Virus record (IMG/VR): IMGVR_UViG_3300037042_002796
Location: 1-45,153 of that record
Strand: one strand, 5' to 3'
From: a virus
DNA length: 45,153 bases
Shown: one piece after another, positions 39,382 to 45,153 of the stretch
How the letters are laid out: every line of letters starts with the position of its first letter
Numbering within the stretch: the stretch's first letter is position 1
The notes under the pieces: model-generated
Seen by the model: only the letters and a program-made list of their open reading frames with translations
Database searches by the model: none
Told to the model about the DNA's origin: nothing
Program-made: the position numbers and the translations under genes

Positions 39382-39778
39382 TCCATATCATTTATGGGGG
39401 GACGAAGACTTTGATTGGGAAGCATTAGACGATGCTTGTCATTATTTGGAGAACAAGTGCAGAAGGTGGGGAAGGGTTGGGGTATGGACTAAGGAGAAGT
39501 TCGGCACGTTGAGAGTGTCGACCACCTGTGCATTTGCCTCTGAACATGATTTTATACATTCTCTTGTCTACCCAGGATACCATTACGTTCATTCTCCTAA
39601 ATGGTTCAGAGTATATGTAGACTGGCCTATCGGGAAAGCTCTTGGGAGATTAGGAGTTATCAAACTAATTAACAAATATCAGTTGTGGGTACTCAAGCAT
39701 TTCTGGTTAAAGGCTGCTAAGAAATGGCCACATATATCTGGCGAAATTATGTTTGAGTATGATTATTATTTCTCGTAA
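39368..39778 (+). CDS. Hypothetical protein (136 aa)
   Basis: The start is GTG at 39368 (GTGGACAACCATGAT) with AAGGAG upstream in the overlapping gene. The protein is aromatic, with an acidic N-terminus, KEKFGTLRVSTTCAF in the middle (a segment I associate with a widespread phage protein family of unknown function) and a Trp/Lys-rich helix near residue 110. Function unknown. Confidence 0.55.
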   Translation: MDNHDPYHLWGDEDFDWEALDDACHYLENKCRRWGRVGVWTKEKFGTLRVSTTCAFASEHDFIHSLVYPGYHYVHSPKWFRVYVDWPIGKALGRLGVIKLINKYQLWVLKHFWLKAAKKWPHISGEIMFEYDYYFS

Positions 39779-39784
39779 GGGGAC

Positions 39785-40552
39785 ATGTTAATGCGACACT
39801 TACTTATACCGGACGTGCAAGCTAAAGAGGGAGTACCCCTAGAACATTTAAATTGGATAGGTCAATTTATAGTTAGGAAAAAACCTAATGTCATTATCCA
39901 AATCGGTGACTTTGCGGATATGCCTAGCTTGTCTTCTTACGACAAGGGAACAAAAGAGTTTGAAGGGAAGAGGTACAAAAAGGATATCGCTGCTACTAAG
40001 TTAGCTATGGATACTCTATTGGGCCCTATTAGACAGTATAATGCTAGAATGAAGGAAACGAGGCATGCTCAATATAGACCTAGGTTGGTATTGACGCTGG
40101 GTAATCACGAGCAGCGAATTGAGCGAGCAGTTAATCAACAACCAGAGTTGGATGGGTTGATTAGCTACGACGATTTGCCGTATGAAGATTGGGAAGTGCA
40201 CGATTTCTTAAAACCTATCATTATAGACGGGATACTGTACTGTCACTATCTTAGTAACCCGATGTCAGGCAAGCCCTTCGCAGGTAGCGCATTAAACCAA
40301 CTAGCTAAAGCTCAACATAGCTTTTGTGTTGGACATAAGCAGACTCTAGATGTGGCCACTTACTTTTCACCTGCGGGGAAACAAACATGGGGAATAGTAG
40401 CGGGGGCATGTTACTTACATGATGAGGGGTACAAAGGATATCAAGGTAACCATCATTGGAGAGGAGTGATTATGCTCAATGACGTTAAAGAAGGAAACTT
40501 TGACCTTGGGGTTATCTCCCTAGAGTACTTAAAAAAGAGGTACGGAAAATGA
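39785..40552 (+). CDS. Calcineurin-like phosphoesterase (255 aa)
   Basis: It shows the metallophosphoesterase pattern. LIPDVQ is the first metal motif (Gln in place of the usual His), IIQIGDFADMP is the GDxxD motif, LGNHEQRI is the GNHE motif, YCHYLSN is a fifth His, and FCVGHKQT is the final GHxH variant (GHKQ). The two His-to-Gln changes reduce certainty about the metal set. Such enzymes are frequent in phages and may act on nucleotides or nucleic acid ends. An alternative start is ATG 39791. Confidence 0.75.
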   Translation: MLMRHLLIPDVQAKEGVPLEHLNWIGQFIVRKKPNVIIQIGDFADMPSLSSYDKGTKEFEGKRYKKDIAATKLAMDTLLGPIRQYNARMKETRHAQYRPRLVLTLGNHEQRIERAVNQQPELDGLISYDDLPYEDWEVHDFLKPIIIDGILYCHYLSNPMSGKPFAGSALNQLAKAQHSFCVGHKQTLDVATYFSPAGKQTWGIVAGACYLHDEGYKGYQGNHHWRGVIMLNDVKEGNFDLGVISLEYLKKRYGK

Positions 40553-41397
40553 AACTAATCAAGAAACTGGGGCTTATGCCCCCTAACGTCTTAACCCCAC
40601 ACAAATTGGCAAGCTACTTTGACTTCGCAGAGTGTAGCTCAATACATGTGGGCATTCAAGCTGTAGGCGGAGGAGAAGGTTGGTTAGGATATACTGCTGT
40701 AGGTACTGGGGAGTCCCCTATAGCTGTAGTAGGTAAAGGCATCACATTTGACTCAGGAGGTATCAGCGCTAAACCTTGTGGGGGGATGTGGAAAATGAAA
40801 TGCGATATGTTGGGGGCAGCTACTGCGTTAGCTCTTAAACATACTATCAACCGTAGAGTTGACCTGTATGGATGTATTGCTGAGAATACCCCTAGAACTA
40901 ATGGTATGCGCCCTAGTGACGTTCTTACATATTCAGATGGGACTAAAGTAGAGGTGGTTGATACAGACGCAGAGGGAAGGTTGGTATTGGCGGACGGTAT
41001 ATTAGAAGCGAAAAAACATAGTCCTGAATTGATAATCACGATAGCTACATTGACTGGAGCTGCTTTAGCAGTTGAGCCAGCTACTGTGTTGTTCGCGAAC
41101 AGCGAACAGTTAGCTAAGGACTTCGAACAATCCGCTGTGGAGTGTGGGGAGAAAGTAGTTCGGTTTCCTATCTACCAAGAACACAGAGATAATATAAAAG
41201 GTAAGAAGGGGGTTGCTGATATAAAGAATCTTGGAAGTATGCGAGCAGGTACTTGTACCGCTGCAGCTTTTCTAGAACATTTCGTTGGGAATACCCCTTG
41301 GATACATTTAGACATAGCTGGGAGTGCTACAGATAAGGAAGGCAACCCAACCGGAGCAATGTTAGCTACTTTGACGCATTTTATTAACAATCGGTAA
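40549..41397 (+). CDS. M17 leucyl aminopeptidase, catalytic domain only (282 aa)
   Basis: It matches the PepA catalytic domain. VVGKGITFDSGGISAKP (Lys63, Asp68, Lys75), MKCDMLGAA (Asp86) and VDTDAEGRLVLADG (Asp140, Glu142, Arg144) provide all zinc ligands and catalytic residues, followed by ATLTGAA and a C-terminal IAGSATDKEG. The N-terminal domain of PepA (about 170 residues, the DNA-binding and hexamer-supporting part) is missing. It is the last plus-strand gene before the terminator and overlaps the phosphoesterase by 4 bp. It could recycle amino acids from degraded host protein. Confidence 0.88.
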   Translation: MKLIKKLGLMPPNVLTPHKLASYFDFAECSSIHVGIQAVGGGEGWLGYTAVGTGESPIAVVGKGITFDSGGISAKPCGGMWKMKCDMLGAATALALKHTINRRVDLYGCIAENTPRTNGMRPSDVLTYSDGTKVEVVDTDAEGRLVLADGILEAKKHSPELIITIATLTGAALAVEPATVLFANSEQLAKDFEQSAVECGEKVVRFPIYQEHRDNIKGKKGVADIKNLGSMRAGTCTAAAFLEHFVGNTPWIHLDIAGSATDKEGNPTGAMLATLTHFINNR

Positions 41398-41464
41398 AAA
41401 ACGACCTTGACAGTTGCACCAGGTCAAACGATTAAGTACTGGGTAATATCTCAGTGACCATAAA

Positions 41465-41512
41465 ACAACAAAACCCCGTGGTGAGCTTCTAATTAGCTTA
41501 TACGGGGTTTTT
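41465..41512. terminator. Bidirectional terminator between the two operons
   Basis: Stem AAACCCCGT (41471-41479) with ACGGGGTTT (41502-41510) and an inner AGCT/AGCT pair (41484-41487 with 41495-41498). A T-run follows on the plus strand (GGGGTTTTTCATTTTTA) and on the minus strand (GGGGTTTTGTTGTTTTA). The plus-strand early operon and the wrapped late operon meet here. Confidence 0.85.
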
Positions 41513-41517
41513 CATTT

Positions 41518-42972
41518 TTAGACTGATAATTCTAACAACATCAGCATAGCCGGGCCTCTGGTGCTCCCTTGTATAGCTGCGGTGACGTTAGTCGCGGTTC
41601 CTGAGGAGAATTGTAGCTGGTATGTAGTAGCGTTAGTGCTAGGGGCCGTCTCATATCCCATAATCATGGTCCCACCGTAAAAAGGAGCGACAACGGAACT
41701 AGCCGCAATTAATGACCCGCCCGCTCTTGCTTGGCCGACTGTAGTTGAATTTGTCGTATTTCTAATTCGAAGGTCCATAAAAATATCTGAGGGACTGCCT
41801 GCTGCTCTGCTGGCACTGGTTGGAGCAAATGCTATGGCCACGATTCTATTCGAAGCACTGGTCGGAGTAATCGTACCCGATAAACTTGACGCTTGCATGC
41901 TAGCGGACGTAGTAGTGTCGTCATTGGATGAAGTAGCTAGTACGTATTGGACTACAGTAGGGCTTGCGAAACTTAGTGTACCGGACGCATTAGTCCTCAT
42001 GTACTGGTTAGCGGTCCCGTCAGCTGAAGGAAGGGTCCAGACTAAACTAGAGGCAATAGAAGCAGCTGCTTGAAACCCTACGTAGTTAGAGCCGTTGTCG
42101 GTGTCTTCGTACAAGCGGACTTGTCCTTGTTGCGAAGAGGTGGCTTCTTGTAATACTTCGTTACCGCCTAATTCCAGTCCGCCATTAATAACATTGATAT
42201 TACCAGTACCCTTAGGTACTAACTCAATATCTATGTTTGTATCGCCTCCAGTGGCCCTTAATTCTGGTCCGTTACCGGTTGCTGCGTTTGCTACTGTGAA
42301 CTCATTAACTGCGGATGCTGTGGAAACTAATATAATAGATTCATTCCCGTTAGCGTCCACTAATGTAGTTGGGTTACCGATATTTAAGAATGCGTGCCAG
42401 TTCGACCCATCACATATAAGATTATCACTATCGTATTGAGCACTCAGTGCGGATGTAGTACTGCCATCAATTGTCTCTGAAAGGTTGCCATCTACCGTTA
42501 CCACGTTTGCTGAGCTGTCTGTTTTCTTAATAACTACTCTAAATCCATTCCCAGCAGTAGCGGCAGCTAATAGAGTAATAGTGACTGCTCCCCCGGATGC
42601 ATCTACAAGTATCAATTTATCCCTGTCGGATTCGGTAACAGTGTAGTTTGATGTTTTAGTTGTAGTTGACCAAAGCTGTTCTGTAGATACTCCGTTGTCA
42701 ATAGTCCACACTGAACTAGTGGGAGGGTCCCCAGCAGAAGATGCTGCTAACACAAACTTAGTAGATTGGTCGATGTAGACGTCCTGGTCTAATCTTCCTG
42801 ACGAGTTCAACGTCATCGGGTTTGAGTTAGAAGTACCCTTAGTCGAATCAGTGTAAGTATCCACTTTTGTGGTTGTTCCAGAGGAGTACTGGAATAACTT
42901 GTACCCGCTTGCTAAAGATGTTCCATCAAAGAACGATATCCCCTTATGGAAGAACCGAACCGCTTTTGCCAT
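41518..42972 (-). CDS. Tail fibre-like protein (484 aa)
   Basis: The N-terminal part (GISFFDGTSLASGYKLFQYSSGTTTKVDTYTDSTKGTSNSNP, shown here in parts: DTYTDS, NPMTLNSSGRL) is a common attachment domain in phage fibres and pilot-linked spikes. Ser/Thr-rich repeats (ELRATGGDTNIDIELVPKGTG) and a beta-rich C-terminus follow. There is no catalytic motif. It is the last gene of the late operon, directly after the pilot protein (1-bp overlap) and before the terminator. Probably the second receptor-binding fibre. Confidence 0.7.
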   Translation of the reverse strand: MAKAVRFFHKGISFFDGTSLASGYKLFQYSSGTTTKVDTYTDSTKGTSNSNPMTLNSSGRLDQDVYIDQSTKFVLAASSAGDPPTSSVWTIDNGVSTEQLWSTTTKTSNYTVTESDRDKLILVDASGGAVTITLLAAATAGNGFRVVIKKTDSSANVVTVDGNLSETIDGSTTSALSAQYDSDNLICDGSNWHAFLNIGNPTTLVDANGNESIILVSTASAVNEFTVANAATGNGPELRATGGDTNIDIELVPKGTGNINVINGGLELGGNEVLQEATSSQQGQVRLYEDTDNGSNYVGFQAAASIASSLVWTLPSADGTANQYMRTNASGTLSFASPTVVQYVLATSSNDDTTTSASMQASSLSGTITPTSASNRIVAIAFAPTSASRAAGSPSDIFMDLRIRNTTNSTTVGQARAGGSLIAASSVVAPFYGGTMIMGYETAPSTNATTYQLQFSSGTATNVTAAIQGSTRGPAMLMLLELSV

Positions 42973-44954
42973 TATTCATCCCCTTTTTCAGACAGTGAGC
43001 CGTCTTCATTATAAAGAAAGCCTGCTCTAGTAAATATATCTTGCACCTTATTGGTGATATGTTGATATGCAGAATCAGAGAGCTTTCTCGTAGTAGCCCC
43101 CAATAATCGTTTTAAAACTGGATGGTTGCCAGCTAGTACCATGGCTGCATACGGAGCAATGGCCTGAGCGTTTTCCATATTTAATTCTCCAGAGGCACCT
43201 AACCCTGCTATTGTTCCTGCTCCAACCAAAGGGGCCATGAACTTGCCAGCACCGGCCATTCGTTTAGCTTCATTAATGGCTGATAAGTGCTTAGCTAGTC
43301 CTTCTATATGTTTGTACTCATCCCCTAGTAATGACTTGGTTGCCGATGCGCTGCGAGTAGCTTCTGCAGCATTGTCCGGCATTGACACTTTCTTAAGAAA
43401 TGTATTTAGGTTCACTCCGTTCCCTGGTTGACTTGCTTCTCCGAGCGCTTGGGATATCTTGGCAGCTTTAACTGCTAGTTGTCCCTTAGTAGACATAATG
43501 CCCATCGCCTTGGATTTGTCGAATGAGATACCGTCCTTTAAAATACCCTCTATAATTTTATTAGATTGAACTTGGTCGGATATAGCGTCTTTGATTAACG
43601 GGATAGAATCTTCTAATTCAAACTGGTTCTTAGAAAACGCTTGTGCTGCTTTAAACGCCTTCAATTGCTCTGTGGATAAGTTGCCAGAAGCTTTGTCTAG
43701 TATGTTTCTGCGAATGCTGGACAACCTATTCCCTATCGAGGCTCCTGTTCCTGCTCCCAGATTGTATGCATCGGAGGCTGCGTCTCCTAAGATACTGCCT
43801 AAGTTCTTTATGTTTTCAAAGGTAATCTTACCGCCTGGCAATGCTTCATCTAAAAGTGCCGACGTTTGTCCGTATGTGGGTAATTTCACTCGACTGATGA
43901 TTTTTTTAGCTTCTTCTATTTCGGGCAGGATATCATCTAAGTTGTCCACTGCAGCGTTTTTGAATCCCCCCTGTTCCCACAAAATGTCCCCTTTAGCCTT
44001 TAATTTCTTCAGGCCCATTTGAAGGTTCTTACTTGCGTAACCAACTAAATCGGAAGTGGACATTGCTTCGTCAGTACCAGATATTTTCTTAATAACTGTA
44101 CCGATGGAACCCCCTATATTTTGCAACTGCTCTGCTCGACGACCTAGAGGAGTTAATGTAGAGAAGGAGTCTAAAACTAGGTTCTTTAATGTCTTACCCA
44201 AACCTTTTTCACCTACGTCACGAGGAAGAACGTCTATGCCTTCATCAACTGCCTTGTTATAAACTCTTGATTTATCTAAGTATCTTCCCAGTGCTTGGCC
44301 TGCCATCGGGGCAGCATAGGATAGAGGACTAGACATGCCTTCTCCAAAGCTCTCAGCAGCTTTGCCATAGTCGAATTCGTCCCCTTGGTATCTGAGCGCT
44401 TCAGTTCCTGATAACACTCCTGCGCCCCCTACTCCCGACATACCATATCTAGCTAATGTTTTAAGTCCTGCGGGAGCCTTGGAAGCTAACGCGTTTGCAC
44501 CTTTAGAAAGTAACCCTAATGCTCCGCCTGCTGGTGCTGTGGCGAGTAGTTCTCCTCCTAATTCCCCTATTTGTGGAGCCCAACTGTCATACGTTTTAAT
44601 GTTCTTTTGTTGTTCACTTTCAATATCTGCGTCTATTTTCTTCAGATTGTTCTGGTATTTATTACCCATAGGCAGCATAGACATCATACCTAAAGTAAAA
44701 TGAGTCACTCCTCTGTGTACCCCAGTGTTAATCATATCTAAGGTGTCTAAAAAGCCGGGCTTCTTTAAAGACCCTTCCACCATACCCCCCGCATACTGCC
44801 AAGGTTCTAGCCCTTCCGCAGATTGAGGGACATCCTGGTGTGGAGAAGCCTCTGCTTGGGTAGGGAATTGTTGCTGGAGAACTGATTCGATTTGCTCTTG
44901 GGGCATATCGTCTGGGAATTCGCCTATTGTTCCATCAGGTAATTGTACTCTCAT
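42972..44954 (-). CDS. Large pilot / internal virion protein (660 aa)
   Basis: The N-terminus VQLPDGTIGEFPDDMPQEQIESVL is a segment I know from phage DNA-injection proteins. Residues about 130-220 are Gly/Ala-rich (GELLATAPAGGALGLLS; GVGGAGVLSG), likely membrane-inserting. A long Lys/Glu/Ala helical part follows (about 300-560), then another hydrophobic Gly/Ala segment (GAGTIAGLGASG). Similar multi-domain proteins form the trans-envelope channel in podoviruses. The gene begins just inside the right copy of the terminal redundancy. Confidence 0.7.
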   Translation of the reverse strand: MRVQLPDGTIGEFPDDMPQEQIESVLQQQFPTQAEASPHQDVPQSAEGLEPWQYAGGMVEGSLKKPGFLDTLDMINTGVHRGVTHFTLGMMSMLPMGNKYQNNLKKIDADIESEQQKNIKTYDSWAPQIGELGGELLATAPAGGALGLLSKGANALASKAPAGLKTLARYGMSGVGGAGVLSGTEALRYQGDEFDYGKAAESFGEGMSSPLSYAAPMAGQALGRYLDKSRVYNKAVDEGIDVLPRDVGEKGLGKTLKNLVLDSFSTLTPLGRRAEQLQNIGGSIGTVIKKISGTDEAMSTSDLVGYASKNLQMGLKKLKAKGDILWEQGGFKNAAVDNLDDILPEIEEAKKIISRVKLPTYGQTSALLDEALPGGKITFENIKNLGSILGDAASDAYNLGAGTGASIGNRLSSIRRNILDKASGNLSTEQLKAFKAAQAFSKNQFELEDSIPLIKDAISDQVQSNKIIEGILKDGISFDKSKAMGIMSTKGQLAVKAAKISQALGEASQPGNGVNLNTFLKKVSMPDNAAEATRSASATKSLLGDEYKHIEGLAKHLSAINEAKRMAGAGKFMAPLVGAGTIAGLGASGELNMENAQAIAPYAAMVLAGNHPVLKRLLGATTRKLSDSAYQHITNKVQDIFTRAGFLYNEDGSLSEKGDE

Positions 44955-45153
44955 TCTAACCTTCCTGTAGCTGGGTTGAATTTACGGATAGTTGGTTGAA
45001 GGGAAACATCTAGTCCTTGTCCTAAGTTCTTTTTATATAGGTCAGACTCCGCCTTGTATTTTTCTTTGATTTGTTCTAGAGCGCCTTTAGCTTCACTTGG
45101 AGACATCTCGCCATTCAAGACAGATTTGCGAATCATGTCGATTTCTCCCTGCC
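44902..45153. repeat. Right copy of terminal redundancy
   Basis: Repeats 1-252 with one mismatch. It contains the start of the 660-residue pilot gene and the last 61 codons of the 439-residue pilot gene. The latter's partial copy (44951-45136 region) should not be annotated as a separate gene. Confidence 0.95.

Noticed and set aside
41408-41436. TTGACA promoter after the aminopeptidase gene
   Set aside because: With 17-bp spacing the -10 is GATTAA, and transcription would run straight into the terminator.
1-45153. Integrase, lysogeny repressor, tRNA genes, insertion sequences
   Set aside because: None could be recognised on either strand. The only small DNA-binding proteins are a 45-residue HTH and a Fis-like protein.

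Overview
The window is the essentially complete genome of a tailed bacteriophage, most likely a short-tailed (podovirus) P22-like virus of an aquatic gammaproteobacterium. The evidence is a P22-type portal, gp10-like tail hub and gp4-like adaptor, three injection (pilot)-type proteins, a 3TM holin, GH19 endolysin and short fibres, with no tape measure, tail tube or sheath. Host-type genes (PrkA/YeaG, DUF444/YeaH, SpoVR/YcgB) are closest in my memory to proteobacterial forms. Shine-Dalgarno sites and sigma70-type promoters are clear. No integrase, lysogeny repressor, RNA polymerase or tRNA is visible, so a lytic life using host transcription is inferred. The first and last 252 bases are the same sequence with one mismatch, so the molecule is a circle (or circularly permuted map) of about 44,901 bp opened inside a pilot-protein gene.

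Layout. A control region near 21.2-22.47 kb splits the genome. To its left, on the minus strand, runs the late operon: holin, two small genes, TerS, TerL, portal, small genes, scaffold, decoration, capsid, beta-helix protein, fibres, tail adaptor and hub, GNAT, a 12-residue-repeat protein and pilot proteins. It continues across the contig ends into a 660-residue pilot protein and a last fibre, and stops at a bidirectional terminator near 41.5 kb. To its right, on the plus strand, runs the early/replication operon: a train of tiny genes, a ClpX-like AAA+ ATPase, SSB, DNA polymerase A, a YqaJ-type exonuclease, an M48 peptidase, two nucleotide-pool enzymes, a PrkA - zinc ribbon - DUF444 - SpoVR block, an endonuclease-like protein, a phosphoesterase and an M17 aminopeptidase. 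A minus-strand island inside it (25.5-26.9 kb) carries the endolysin and a ClpP-like serine protease under its own promoter.

Three things stand out. First, the PrkA-DUF444-SpoVR trio, a stress-linked bacterial operon, is carried complete and apparently intact. Second, two GC-rich, heavily base-paired non-coding stretches look like undescribed structured RNAs: RNA-A (minus strand, about 300 nt, with its own TTGACA-17-TATGAT promoter) and RNA-B (plus strand, about 455 nt, between SSB and an HNH gene, ending in a terminator-like hairpin). Third, the phage has an unusual set of proteolysis genes: ClpX-like, ClpP-like, M48, M17 and the PrkA module. No helicase or primase was recognised.
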